Shown: positions 1 to 9,033 of the stretch, piece by piece | Position numbering within the stretch: the stretch's first letter is position 1 | Layout: each line of letters starts with the position of its first letter | NCBI GenBank assembly: GCA_049596815.1 | Contig: JBMYLY010000002.1 | Coordinates: forward strand, 1 to 64,000 | Length of the DNA: 64,000 nucleotides | Reading direction: 5' to 3' | From: UBA724 sp049596815 | GTDB taxonomy: Bacteria; Bacteroidota; Bacteroidia; Flavobacteriales; Flavobacteriaceae | Notes under the pieces: generated by a model | Told to the model about the DNA's origin: nothing | The model's input: the letters and a program-made list of their open reading frames with translations, nothing else | Database searches by the model: none | Position numbers and translations under genes: made by a program

Positions 1-2
1 TC

Positions 3-2192
3 GGTTCCAAGGCGCTGTCTTTTAGAGCCATCATGGTTGTGGCGAGTTTGGGGGTGGCGGCAGGCGCAATTTTTTCCAGTGGACTCATGGAAGTCGCCCG
101 AAAAGGCATCTTCAATCCTGAAATGTTTGTCTTTTCCGAGATCATGGTCATTTTTATGGCCGTCATGATTACCGACATCTTGCTATTGGACTTTTTTAAT
201 ACCCTTGGACTGCCAACTTCCACCACCGTGTCCATCGTATTTGAATTGTTGGGTGCGGCGGTAGCCATTGCCTTGCTCAAAGTATATACGGAAAATGGTG
301 CTGCTGAATTGGTGGACTTTATCAATGTCAGCAAGGCAAGTCAGATTATCCTGGGTATTTTCTTATCTGTAATTTTTGCCTTTACTATCGGTGCCATTGT
401 ACAGTATGTCTCTCGATTGTTTTTGAGTTTTCACTACATGGATAAGCCCCGCTGGGCAGGTGCTTTGTTTGGGGGTATGGCACTGACGGCCATTACCTAT
501 TTTATTGTCATCAAAGGAATCAAAGGCACGCCATTTGCCGATGCCGACTGGCAGGTTTTGGGAGGGCTGACCCTCAAAGAATTTGCCGAAACACGCCTTA
601 GCGTGGTGGTATTTTGGGGGCTGTTTTTTTGGACAACACTCAGTTTGCTGTGGGTTTATGTCGCACGTTGGGATATTTACAAAATCATCATTGGTGTAGG
701 TACCTTCTCCTTGGCACTCGCTTTCGCCGGCAACGATTTGGTCAATTTTATCGGGGTACCCATTGCAGCTTGGCAGTCCTATGAAGCCTGGCAAGCCTCG
801 GGGGCAGCTGCCGAGTTGTTCAATATGAGCGGGCTTAGTCAAAAAGTAGCCACACCCACCTTGTTTTTGGTGCTTGCCGGATTTGTGATGGTCATCACAT
901 TGTGGACCTCAACCAAAGCCCGAAAAGTAGTCAAGACCACCATAGACCTTTCCCGACAAGACAAAACCCAAGAACGATTCAAATCAAATGCGCTCTCAAG
1001 AGGCTTGGTTCGTGCTTTTGTGGGATCGGTATTTGTTGTAGAACGTGTGGTTCCATCTTCCATACGTGGCTATATTGGCAAACAATTCACCCAGCCTGTG
1101 GTGGAAGAAGCGGTTCTAAAAAAAGGAGACATGCCCGCTTTTGACAACGTTCGTGCCTCCATCAACCTTACCGTAGCTGCGGTGCTAATTTCCATCGCAA
1201 CTTCTTACAAATTACCGCTTTCAACCACTTACGTGACCTTTATGGTGGCGATGGGGACTTCTTTGGCTGACCGCGCATGGGGCAGTGACAGTGCTGTGTA
1301 TCGTGTGGCAGGGGTGCTCAATGTGATTGGGGGTTGGTTCCTTACAGCCATCATCGCCTTTAGTGCCTGTGCATTGTTGGCAACCTTTATCTATTTCGGT
1401 GGAATCATAGCCATTATTGTGCTGTTAGTCATGGCGGCTTTTATCCTCTATCGAAACTACACACGGAGTGTGAAAGAAACTCAAACCCTCAAAGAGGAAG
1501 ATGAGCTTTACCTAATTGAAAGCGGTTCAGTTCAGGGGCTCATCGCCGAAAGTGCCTACAATGTGTCTCGAATGGTTAGTAGGGCCAATGAAATCTTCAA
1601 AGCCAATATTCATGGATTGGCCACAGAAAATATGGAGGGGCTAAAAAAGACCAAACGAAGTGTGGTTAAATTGTCCAATGAAATTGACACCCTTCGTGAT
1701 GAGTTGTATTATTTTATCAAAGAGTTGGACGAGGAAAATGTCTCTGCAAGTAATTTTTATATAAACCTCATCGATTGCTTGGAAGACATGTGCCAGTCTT
1801 TGGAATACATCACCAAAAAATGCCACAAACACGTTAACAACAATCACAAAAAACTGAAATACACTCAAGTCAAAGAACTCAAACAAACCCAAGAACAGTT
1901 GGAAGATTTGTTTGGTGAAATTCGCTTTTCGTTTGACCTGAATGACTTTAATCAAATCAAAGACATCATCCCCAAAAAGAACCTGTTGTTCGATGACATC
2001 GTTCGAAAAATAGACGATCAAGTCTCACGTACACGCAAGGATGACTCCAGTCCAAAAAACACTACTTTGTTTTTTAGCTTGCTGCTCGAAACCAAAGACC
2101 TAATTGCTGCCACGATGAACCTCATAGAGTTATACTACCTTAAGTATGACAGCAGAGTAGATCCGTTGGTCTCAAAAGAAGGGGACAGATAG
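3..2192 (+). CDS. PiT-family inorganic phosphate permease with C-terminal PhoU-like domain (5' truncated by window edge)
   Basis: Inner-membrane phosphate transporter, probably cation-coupled. The frame is open from base 3 and reads GSKALSFRAI before the first Met at 33, matching the segment after the first PiT signature, so the true start lies left of the window and tens of residues are missing. The second signature (GNDLVNFIGVPIAAW, near base 730) and the conserved PLSTTYV segment (near base 1215) are present, with many hydrophobic helices. From about base 1470 the protein becomes charged and helical, like the PhoU/DUF47 domain that Bacteroidetes PiT proteins often carry in cis. I infer that this tail senses or gates phosphate uptake. 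No pst or pho genes are adjacent. Confidence 0.92.
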   Translation, partial: GSKALSFRAIMVVASLGVAAGAIFSSGLMEVARKGIFNPEMFVFSEIMVIFMAVMITDILLLDFFNTLGLPTSTTVSIVFELLGAAVAIALLKVYTENGAAELVDFINVSKASQIILGIFLSVIFAFTIGAIVQYVSRLFLSFHYMDKPRWAGALFGGMALTAITYFIVIKGIKGTPFADADWQVLGGLTLKEFAETRLSVVVFWGLFFWTTLSLLWVYVARWDIYKIIIGVGTFSLALAFAGNDLVNFIGVPIAAWQSYEAWQASGAAAELFNMSGLSQKVATPTLFLVLAGFVMVITLWTSTKARKVVKTTIDLSRQDKTQERFKSNALSRGLVRAFVGSVFVVERVVPSSIRGYIGKQFTQPVVEEAVLKKGDMPAFDNVRASINLTVAAVLISIATSYKLPLSTTYVTFMVAMGTSLADRAWGSDSAVYRVAGVLNVIGGWFLTAIIAFSACALLATFIYFGGIIAIIVLLVMAAFILYRNYTRSVKETQTLKEEDELYLIESGSVQGLIAESAYNVSRMVSRANEIFKANIHGLATENMEGLKKTKRSVVKLSNEIDTLRDELYYFIKELDEENVSASNFYINLIDCLEDMCQSLEYITKKCHKHVNNNHKKLKYTQVKELKQTQEQLEDLFGEIRFSFDLNDFNQIKDIIPKKNLLFDDIVRKIDDQVSRTRKDDSSPKNTTLFFSLLLETKDLIAATMNLIELYYLKYDSRVDPLVSKEGDR

Positions 2193-2231
2193 GCTCACAC
2201 ATTATTTACCCAACAACTGCCCCATATTTAA

Positions 2232-2239
2232 TACATTTG
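2232..2239 (+). promoter_or_regulatory. Bacteroidetes -7 promoter box for the carboxylase gene
   Basis: TACATTTG fits the TAnnTTTG consensus and lies 54 bases before the ATG at 2294, leaving a leader of about 45-50 nt. It is the only consensus match in the 101-base gap after the phosphate permease. Confidence 0.5.
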
Positions 2240-2293
2240 CCGTGGGATATGTACCCTGACACACATATAGTGTACGCCCTTCAATAACATAAT

Positions 2294-3895
2294 ATGCAAA
2301 GCTTTCGTTCCCAAATAAACTCAAAAAGCGATCGCTTCCTTAAGAATAAGGAGGAGATGGAGGTGCTTGTAAAGCAATTGGAATCCCATTTGGCATTGAG
2401 CCGACAAGAAGGAACCGAAGCCTCTATTGCGAGAGCCAGAAAACGAAAAAAATTCCTAGCCAGAGAACGCATCAACCTCTTGCTCGACAAAGACAGCCCT
2501 TTTATTGAGCTAATGCCCCTGGCAGGACTTCAACACGAAAACGGCTTTGGTCCCGGTGGCACTACCGTAGCCGGAATAGGCTATGTAAATGGACGTTTGT
2601 GTATCGTCAACTCCAACCTAAGCACGCGTAAGGCCGGAACGGTTGACTATGCTACAAGTTTAAAAATCTTGCGTTTGAGTCAAATCGCAATGGATAACCA
2701 TTTGCCCACCATCAATCTGGTGGAAAGTGGAGGCGCCAACCTACCCGATCAAGACCGCGTATTTAACAACTACGGAGCCACCTTTAAGCAGATGTCTTTA
2801 CGTTCCAAACAAGGCATTCCTACCATCTCGGTGGTCTTTGGCAATGCCACGGCCGGCGGTGCCTATGTGCCAGGCATGTCGGACTACACCATCATGCAAA
2901 AAAGTGCCGCCAAGGTATTCTTGGCAGGGCCTCCGCTAGTAAAAATGGCCACCAACGAAGACACCAACGACGAGGAACTCGGCGGTGCCTTGATGCACAG
3001 TCGCATCTCAGGAGTCGCAGATTTTATTGCTGATGATGAAATGGATGCCATCAATATTGCACGAAAAGTAGTGGCAACCCTCAAACCACAAACACCACAC
3101 CTTATCCCTTCAAAGCCCATTGTGCCGCCCCGCTATAAGGCGGAAGAGTTGTTGGGAATCGTTCCAGCCAATCTCAAAAAGCCCATTGATGTTAGAGAGG
3201 TTATCGCCAGAATCGTTGACAATTCGGAGTTTACCGAATTCAAAGAAAACTATGGCATTACTATGGTCTGCTGTTGGACAAAAATCAACGGCTACCCTGT
3301 GGGAATCATCGCCAACAACGGGGTTATCTTTGCTGAATCGGCCCAAAAAGCTACCCAGTTTATCCAATTGGCCAACAAATCAGACTTGCCGCTTTTATTT
3401 ATTCATAATACCACCGGCTTTATGGTTGGGAAGGCCTATGAGCAAAACGGCATGATCAATAGTGGCTCACAAATGATACACGCCGTGGCAGGAAGCACGG
3501 TGCCGCACATCAGTTTGCTGATTGGCAATTCGTATGGCGCCGGAAATTACGCCATGTGTGGGCGTTCTTTTGGCCCCCGATTTTTGTTCTCCTATCCCAA
3601 TTCCAAGGCAGGAGTGATGGGTGCCGAACAACTGTCAGGGGTGATGGAGATTATCAAACGTCAATCTGCCCAATCACTCAACAAAAAGATTGATGAAAAA
3701 CTATTAAAGAAAGAGAAAGACGCTATCAAAAAGGACGCAGAAAACAAAGCCAGCGTTTGGCATGCCACCTCCGAGCTATGGGACGATGGCGTCATAGACC
3801 CTAGAGATACGAGAAAATATCTTGGACTTTCCTTAGCGGCAGTCTATAACACTCCCATCAAAGGCTCCGATAGTTTTGGCGTTTTCAGAATGTAG
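2294..3895 (+). CDS. Acyl-CoA carboxylase beta (carboxyltransferase) subunit, methylcrotonyl-CoA carboxylase type
   Basis: 533 aa. Biotin-dependent carboxyltransferase that moves CO2 from carboxybiotin to an acyl-CoA, cytoplasmic. Crotonase-fold halves are visible: N-terminal acyl-CoA site (GGTTVAGIGYVNGR; NATAGGAYVPGMSDY) and C-terminal carboxybiotin site (NTTGFMVGKAYEQNGMINSG; GNSYGAGNYAMCGR; MGAEQLSGVM). The FMVGK/YE and SYGAGNYAMCGR signatures resemble methylcrotonyl-CoA carboxylase (leucine breakdown) more than propionyl-CoA carboxylase, but the substrate cannot be fixed from sequence. The biotin-carrier alpha subunit is not in the window, so it must be encoded elsewhere. The gene ends 6 bases before the convergent nrdA stop. 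Confidence 0.9.
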   Translation: MQSFRSQINSKSDRFLKNKEEMEVLVKQLESHLALSRQEGTEASIARARKRKKFLARERINLLLDKDSPFIELMPLAGLQHENGFGPGGTTVAGIGYVNGRLCIVNSNLSTRKAGTVDYATSLKILRLSQIAMDNHLPTINLVESGGANLPDQDRVFNNYGATFKQMSLRSKQGIPTISVVFGNATAGGAYVPGMSDYTIMQKSAAKVFLAGPPLVKMATNEDTNDEELGGALMHSRISGVADFIADDEMDAINIARKVVATLKPQTPHLIPSKPIVPPRYKAEELLGIVPANLKKPIDVREVIARIVDNSEFTEFKENYGITMVCCWTKINGYPVGIIANNGVIFAESAQKATQFIQLANKSDLPLLFIHNTTGFMVGKAYEQNGMINSGSQMIHAVAGSTVPHISLLIGNSYGAGNYAMCGRSFGPRFLFSYPNSKAGVMGAEQLSGVMEIIKRQSAQSLNKKIDEKLLKKEKDAIKKDAENKASVWHATSELWDDGVIDPRDTRKYLGLSLAAVYNTPIKGSDSFGVFRM

Positions 3896-3901
3896 GACTG
3901 T

Positions 3902-6304
3902 TTAAGACCCGCACATCAAGCAATCGTCATCTTCACTCTCTCTCGACTGAGCCAACATTTCCTTGAGTTCAGACGGAGAAAGAGGTTCAGCAACTACGGC
4001 TGAGGCAGCTTCTGCTTTTTTCGCCGGCTCGGCTTGCTTTTTCTCTAATGTAAACTTGATCGCATCTACCGCCGATTTGGTTCTCAAATAGTACATTCCT
4101 GTCTTGAGGCCCGACTTCCACGCATAGAAGTGCATCGAGGTGAGCTTGGACATAGTAGCACCTTCCATAAACAAGTTGAGCGACTGCGACTGGTCAATAA
4201 AATAGCCTCTTTGACGCGACATATCGATGATGTCTTTCATACTCAATTCCCACGCGGTTTTGTAGAGCTCTTTGATGTCATCAGGAATCACGTCTATCTG
4301 CTGTACAGAACCGTTGGCGCGCATAAGCTCTTGCTTGAGGTCTTCATTCCACAAGCCCAAGCGCACCAAGTCTTCCAACAGGTGCTTGTTGACAATGATA
4401 AACTCTCCAGACAACACACGTCGGGTATAAATATTGGAAGTATAGGGCTCAAAGCATTCGTTGTTGCCCAATATTTGAGAAGTGGACGCAGTCGGCATCG
4501 GCGCTACCAACAAGGAATTGCGAACACCATGCTTTTTGATGTCTTTACGCAACTTGGCCCAATCCCAACGACCGCTGAGTTCTTCGTCTTTGATGCCCCA
4601 AAGGTTGTGTTGAAATTCTCCTTCTGAGATGGGTGAGCCTTTATATGACTCGTATGGTCCTTCTGTTTTGGCCAAATCTTTGGACGCAGTCAATGCCGCA
4701 AAATACAAGGTCTCAAAAATTTCTTGATTCAACCCTTTGGCCTCGTCAGAGGTAAATGGCATTCGCAATTTGATAAAAGTGTCGGCAAGACCTTGTACGC
4801 CCAAGCCTACAGGGCGGTGACGGAAGTTTGAGTTTTCCGCTTCCTTCACGGGGTAGTAGTTGCGATCGATGACCTTATTTAAGTTTTTGGTAGCTCTCAC
4901 AGTTACGTTGAACAATCCTTTATGGTCAAATGAACCATCCTTAACAAACATAGGCAGGGCAATCGAAGCCAAGTTACAAACCGCCACCTCGTCTTTGGAG
5001 GTGTACTCTAAAATCTCAGTACACAAGTTGGACGAGCGTATGGTCCCCAAATTCTTCTGGTTGGACTTGCGATTCGCAGCGTCTTTGTAAAGCATGTAGG
5101 GAGTCCCTGTTTCGATTTGTGACTCGAGGATTTTCTCCCAAAGCTCACGAGCCTTAACCGTTTTGCGGCCTTTGTTCTCCTTTTCGTACTTGATGTATCT
5201 TTTTTCAAATTCCTCCCCATGTGAATCAAAAAGTCCAGGGCACTCATTGGGACACATCAAAGTCCAAGTAGAATCTTCCTCGACCCGCTTCATAAATAAA
5301 TCGGGGATCCACATGGCGTAGAACAAGTCGCGTGCGCGCATTTCTTCCTTACCGTGGTTTTTCTTAAGGTTTAAGAAATCAAAAATGTCTGCATGCCATG
5401 GCTCCACATAAATAGCGAAAGAGCCCTTGCGCTTTCCACCTCCTTGGTCCACATAGCGAGCTGTGTCGTTGTAGACACGCAACATGGGAACTATCCCGTT
5501 TGAGGTTCCATTGGTTCCTGCAATATACGAGCCTGTGGCGCGGATGTTGTGAATAGACAACCCAATGCCGCCAGCAGACTGTGAAATCTTGGCGGTTTGT
5601 TTGAGGGTGTCATAAATGCCATCAATACTGTCATCACGCATGGCCAACAAAAAGCAAGAAGACATTTGTGGTTTGGGCGTACCCGAGTTGAAAAGAGTGG
5701 GCGTTGCGTGGGTAAAATATTTTTTGGACATCAGATGATAGGTCTCAATGGCAGCATCTAAATCGTCCAAGTGAATCCCAATCGAAACACGCATGAGCAT
5801 GTGTTGGGGGCGCTCAGCTATCTGCCCGTTGATTTTTAATAGATAGGAGCGCTCTAATGTTTTAAAACCAAAATAATCATAACCGAAATCACGGTTGTAG
5901 ATGATAGTGGAGTCAAATAACTCGGCATTGTCTTTCATCACCTTGTGCACATCGTCTGCAATCAGTGGTGCTTTTTTTCCGGTGCGTGGGTTGACATACT
6001 CATAGAGGTCTGTCATGGTTTCGGAAAAGGATTTTTTGGTGTTCTTGTGGAGGTTAGATACAGAAATACGCGCAGCCAACAGCGCATAGTCGGGGTGGGT
6101 GGTCGTCATGGTTGCCGCTGTCTCCGCCGCTAGGTTGTCCAGTTCGGAAGTGGTTACCCCATCGTACAATCCTTCAATGACACGCATGGCTACTTTAACA
6201 GGGTCTACTAGGTCGTTGAGCCCATAACAGAGCTTGCGGACACGTGCCGTAATTTTGTCGAACATGATGGGTTCTTTGCGCCCATCTCTTTTTACTACAT
6301 ACAT
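3902..6304 (-). CDS. nrdA: Ribonucleoside-diphosphate reductase, class Ia, alpha subunit
   Basis: 800 aa. Reduces ribonucleoside diphosphates to deoxyribonucleotides with NrdB. The N-terminal ATP-cone (about residues 1-90, starting MYVVKRDGRKEP) is the allosteric activity site. The active-site cysteines are visible in MSSCFLLAM, in SSNLCTEILE (with the N and E partners) and in AVCNLASIALP. The C-terminal tail ends DDDCLMCGS, the mobile redox Cys pair that thioredoxin/glutaredoxin re-reduces. An Ala/Lys/Glu-rich linker (about 755-785) precedes that tail. The gene is downstream of nrdB on the same strand with an 89-base gap. It is an aerobic-type enzyme, in agreement with the oxygen-dependent heme genes nearby. 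Confidence 0.97.
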   Translation of the reverse strand: MYVVKRDGRKEPIMFDKITARVRKLCYGLNDLVDPVKVAMRVIEGLYDGVTTSELDNLAAETAATMTTTHPDYALLAARISVSNLHKNTKKSFSETMTDLYEYVNPRTGKKAPLIADDVHKVMKDNAELFDSTIIYNRDFGYDYFGFKTLERSYLLKINGQIAERPQHMLMRVSIGIHLDDLDAAIETYHLMSKKYFTHATPTLFNSGTPKPQMSSCFLLAMRDDSIDGIYDTLKQTAKISQSAGGIGLSIHNIRATGSYIAGTNGTSNGIVPMLRVYNDTARYVDQGGGKRKGSFAIYVEPWHADIFDFLNLKKNHGKEEMRARDLFYAMWIPDLFMKRVEEDSTWTLMCPNECPGLFDSHGEEFEKRYIKYEKENKGRKTVKARELWEKILESQIETGTPYMLYKDAANRKSNQKNLGTIRSSNLCTEILEYTSKDEVAVCNLASIALPMFVKDGSFDHKGLFNVTVRATKNLNKVIDRNYYPVKEAENSNFRHRPVGLGVQGLADTFIKLRMPFTSDEAKGLNQEIFETLYFAALTASKDLAKTEGPYESYKGSPISEGEFQHNLWGIKDEELSGRWDWAKLRKDIKKHGVRNSLLVAPMPTASTSQILGNNECFEPYTSNIYTRRVLSGEFIIVNKHLLEDLVRLGLWNEDLKQELMRANGSVQQIDVIPDDIKELYKTAWELSMKDIIDMSRQRGYFIDQSQSLNLFMEGATMSKLTSMHFYAWKSGLKTGMYYLRTKSAVDAIKFTLEKKQAEPAKKAEAASAVVAEPLSPSELKEMLAQSRESEDDDCLMCGS

Positions 6305-6332
6305 TTTTCTTAGGTCTTAATGGTTTTTTTGC

Positions 6333-6372
6333 AAACAATATTGCAGCCCGTCAGACGGGAAACAATGTTGCA
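6333..6372 (-). repeat. Near-identical 13-bp direct repeat in the nrdB-nrdA gap
   Basis: AAACAATATTGCA (6333-6345) and AAACAATGTTGCA (6360-6372) differ at one base. They flank a short GC stem (CCCG-TCAGA-CGGG, 6347-6359). Each copy contains a near-palindrome (CAATATTG / CAATGTTG). It could be a regulator site or an intercistronic processing/attenuation structure. It does not match the 16-bp NrdR box. Confidence 0.4.
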
Positions 6373-6393
6373 ATGAGAAACGTAGAGCCGTAC

Positions 6394-7374
6394 TTAAAAA
6401 TCTTCGTCGAAGCTGTACTTTTCGGTTTCCTCGGTTTCTTGTTTGATCACACCCGCCTTCTGATATTCGGACACACGCTTTTCGAAGAAGTTGGTTTTTC
6501 CTTGTAGCGAAATCATGTCCATAAAATCGAACGGGTTGGTTACGTTGTACTCTTTTTCGAGTCCTAATTCTACCAACAGTCGGTCGGTTACAAATTCAAG
6601 GTATTGGGTCATGAGCTTGGCATTCATACCAATCAGGCTTATGGGAAGTGATTCGGTAATAAACTCACGTTCAATGGAGAGTGCATCTAAAATAATCTCG
6701 CGAATACGCGCCGGCGGAACCTTATTGGCCAAGTGCTTGTTGTGCAAGTGGACTGCAAAGTCACAGTGCATACCCTCGTCGCGAGAGATAAGCTCATTAG
6801 AGAAAGTGAGTCCAGGCATCAATCCGCGTTTTTTAAGCCAAAAGATAGAGCAGAAGGCTCCTGAAAAGAAAATCCCCTCAACGGCTGCAAAGGCTATGAG
6901 TCGCTCCGCAAAAGAATCAGACTCTATCCATCGCAAGGCCCAATCGGCTTTTCGTTTGATCGCCGGAAAAACTTCAATGGCCCGGAAAAGACTGTCTTTT
7001 TCTTTCTCGTCTTTCACATAGGTATCGATCAATAAAGAGTAAGTCTCTGAATGGATGTTCTCCATCATAATCTGGAAGCCATAGAAAAACTTCGCCTCAC
7101 TATACTGCACCTCATTCACAAAATTTTCTGCCAAGTTCTCATTAACGATACCGTCTGAAGCTGCAAAGAATGCCAAAATATGCTTGATAAAATAGCGCTC
7201 ATCGTCATTGAGTTTGCTGTCCCAGTCGGTCAGGTCCTGATGCAAGTCGATCTCTTCTGCCGTCCAAAAACACGCCTCCTGTTTCTTATACCACTCCCAA
7301 ATATCATGGTGTTCAATGGGAAAGATTACAAAGCGGTTTTGATTTTCTTGCAAAATAGGTTCAACGATGGACAT
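6394..7374 (-). CDS. nrdB: Ribonucleoside-diphosphate reductase, class Ia, beta subunit
   Basis: 326 aa. Dinuclear-metal, tyrosyl-radical subunit that generates the radical used by NrdA. Helical ferritin-like fold. The metal ligands and radical residue are visible: E105 and H108 in MENIHSETY with Y112 at the position of the E. coli radical tyrosine, and the second ligand pair in DEGMHCDFA. The presence of that tyrosine argues against the radical-free or phenylalanine variants. First gene of the nrdB-nrdA pair. The 234-base upstream region (7375-7608) is AT-rich, with two ACTTAGTT(G/T)TT-like copies near 7458 and 7477 but no clear NrdR box or consensus -7 box that I can defend. Confidence 0.97.
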   Translation of the reverse strand: MSIVEPILQENQNRFVIFPIEHHDIWEWYKKQEACFWTAEEIDLHQDLTDWDSKLNDDERYFIKHILAFFAASDGIVNENLAENFVNEVQYSEAKFFYGFQIMMENIHSETYSLLIDTYVKDEKEKDSLFRAIEVFPAIKRKADWALRWIESDSFAERLIAFAAVEGIFFSGAFCSIFWLKKRGLMPGLTFSNELISRDEGMHCDFAVHLHNKHLANKVPPARIREIILDALSIEREFITESLPISLIGMNAKLMTQYLEFVTDRLLVELGLEKEYNVTNPFDFMDMISLQGKTNFFEKRVSEYQKAGVIKQETEETEKYSFDEDF

Positions 7375-7608
7375 AGTGTTTTTGTTATTGTTTTGTAAAA
7401 TTTTCGTGAAAAAAGAACCTCACAAATCTTCCAATTTTTTTGGAAAAATAAAAGACTTAGTTGTTCACAAACACACTTAGTTTTTAACATTCGTTCAGGT
7501 TTTTCCTACTTTTTAGTGACACATTGAGTATCTTAAAAAGCTGTTTTTCAGTCACTTAAAAACATCTTTACGAGAGTAGCCTCAACTGACAACTTTCACC
7601 ACGATTGT

Positions 7609-8190
7609 TTACGGCCGTGTTTGATCTGCGTAGGACTGGGCTGTTTGTTCAAGTGCCTCAAACCAAGGTTGGCCAAATTTTCTGACCAGTGCTTCTTTGA
7701 CAAATTGGTATATGGGTAGCTTGTTTTTTGCCCCTAAATCACAAGCCGCATGGCAGATTTGCCAGCGGTGATAGTTGACAGCTGTAAAGGCAGAATAGTG
7801 CTGTACGCGCACCGGATACAGGTGACAAGAAATCGGCTTTTGCCAGTCTATGGCCCCCACTTTGTGAGCTTGTTCGATTCCGCAATGAGCCACACCACGC
7901 GAATCAAAAGTGGTGTAGGCACACTCCTTTCCGTCTACCAAAGGAGTCTCCAAACTGCCATCGGCAGCCACGACCGAAGTGCCTTGTTTTGCAATTGCTT
8001 TGCGACCTTTATCATTGAGAAAAGGGCTGATTTTTGGATATAGCTCTTCAAGCAGAGAAACTTCCTCTTTGTCGAGCGGGGCACCCGCCTCTCCAGCCAC
8101 ACAACAAGCTCCCTTACAGGCCTGTAAATCACAACAAAAGTGCGCTTCTAGCAGTTCCTCTGATACCAAAGTGTTGTCCAACTGAAACAT
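7609..8190 (-). CDS. DUF3109 family cysteine-rich protein
   Basis: 193 aa, a family of unknown function that is widely conserved in Bacteroidetes. The N-terminal half carries a Cys cluster (FCCDLQACKGACCVAGEAG, about residues 18-36) and further Cys in GKECAY, HCGIEQ, SCHLYPVR and ICHAACDLG, a pattern like the CxxxCxxCC metal-binding family that includes YkgJ. It is therefore likely to bind zinc or an iron-sulfur cluster, but no activity is known to me. Single gene, divergent from the MarC-type gene, with its ATG 67 bases from that start. Confidence 0.8.
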   Translation of the reverse strand: MFQLDNTLVSEELLEAHFCCDLQACKGACCVAGEAGAPLDKEEVSLLEELYPKISPFLNDKGRKAIAKQGTSVVAADGSLETPLVDGKECAYTTFDSRGVAHCGIEQAHKVGAIDWQKPISCHLYPVRVQHYSAFTAVNYHRWQICHAACDLGAKNKLPIYQFVKEALVRKFGQPWFEALEQTAQSYADQTRP

Positions 8191-8245
8191 GTTGCGAAAC
8201 TACCAAATATTCGGCAGTTGGAAAGTGCTATTTCCCCCCGAATTG

Positions 8246-8253
8246 TATCTTTG
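8246..8253 (+). promoter_or_regulatory. Bacteroidetes -7 promoter box for the MarC-type gene
   Basis: TATCTTTG matches TAnnTTTG exactly and ends 4 bases before the ATG at 8258, which predicts a leaderless or near-leaderless mRNA. This box decides the start over the longer in-frame reading from 8189. Confidence 0.6.
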
Positions 8254-8257
8254 CCCC

Positions 8258-8830
8258 ATGTTTGACCTCAAAGAAATTTTAACCGCCGGGATGGTACTTT
8301 TCGCCGTGATAGATATTATAGGGAGCACACCTATTATTATCGGTTTGCGTAAAAAAGTAGGACACATACAGTCCGAAAAGGCATCGCTGGTGGCAGGGCT
8401 GATCATGATTGCCTTTTTGTTTTTAGGGGAGAAGATTTTGTCCCTTATCGGTATTGACGTCAACTCCTTTGCGGTGGCAGGGTCGTTTGTGATATTCTTT
8501 TTGGCACTCGAAATGATTTTAGGAATCCAACTCTATAAAGAAGAAACACCCGAATCAGCATCTATCGTTCCCATCGCTTTTCCGCTGATAGCGGGTGCAG
8601 GCACACTGACCTCTTTGCTGTCTTTGCGTGCCGAGTACCATGTGGCCAACATCATAGTTGCCATAGTAGTCAACATCCTGATTGTGTATGCGGTACTCAA
8701 GTCATCCAAACGAATCGAACGGGTCTTGGGAACTTCGGGGATTAGTGTGATTAGAAAAATATTTGGCGTGGTGCTGATGGCCATTGCGGTCAAGCTGTTT
8801 GCCGGTAACGTACAACAACTATTTAATTGA
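8258..8830 (+). CDS. MarC family integral membrane protein
   Basis: 190 aa. About six hydrophobic helices; starts MFDLKEILTAGMVLFAVIDIIGSTPII, with the conserved D-x-x-G-x-x-P of the MarC/UPF0056 family near residue 20 and a second family segment at FPLIAGAGTLTSLLSL. The family is sometimes annotated as antibiotic-resistance related, but that role was withdrawn for E. coli MarC, so function is unknown. The start at 8258 is chosen because of the -7 box ending at 8253. The next small membrane gene begins 5 bases after its stop. Confidence 0.85.
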   Translation: MFDLKEILTAGMVLFAVIDIIGSTPIIIGLRKKVGHIQSEKASLVAGLIMIAFLFLGEKILSLIGIDVNSFAVAGSFVIFFLALEMILGIQLYKEETPESASIVPIAFPLIAGAGTLTSLLSLRAEYHVANIIVAIVVNILIVYAVLKSSKRIERVLGTSGISVIRKIFGVVLMAIAVKLFAGNVQQLFN

Positions 8831-8835
8831 GTGTT

Positions 8836-9033
8836 ATGAAAAAATTGATATATGTCTTGGGAGCCCTTGCACTTGTTCTTGTGGTCTTTAACCTTTTTCA
8901 GATCGACTATGCCGATCCGTTTACGGGCGATAGCCTCATAGCCATTATTGGCGTGGTAGCAGGTTTGTGTGCTGTATTGCTGCTTATCATATTGCTGTTG
9001 GCCAAAAAAATCCAGCAGCGTATGCGCGGCTAA
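8836..9033 (+). CDS. Small two-helix membrane protein
   Basis: 65 aa (MKKLIYVLGALALV...). Two hydrophobic helices (about 3-20 and 35-58) separated by a short polar segment with acidic residues (DYADPFTGD), ending in a basic tail (KKIQQRMRG). The ATG follows the MarC-type stop by 5 bases, so it is probably co-transcribed. The family is common in Flavobacteriia as a hypothetical protein; I know of no function. Its stop interlocks with that of the convergent dCMP deaminase gene (4-base overlap). Confidence 0.7.
   Translation: MKKLIYVLGALALVLVVFNLFQIDYADPFTGDSLIAIIGVVAGLCAVLLLIILLLAKKIQQRMRG

Noticed and set aside
2259..2273. NrdR-box-like sequence ACAC...ATATA...GTGT upstream of the carboxylase gene
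   Set aside because: The ACAC/GTGT arms are one base closer than in the 16-bp NrdR box, the centre is not symmetrical, and the downstream gene is not a ribonucleotide reductase.
7449..7491. DnaA-box-like TTGTTCACA and ACTTAGTT repeats upstream of nrdB
   Set aside because: There is a single imperfect box, no dnaA or dnaN nearby and no box cluster, so an origin is not supported.
8258..8830. MarC as a multiple antibiotic resistance protein
   Set aside because: The resistance role of E. coli MarC was not upheld, so only the family name is used.
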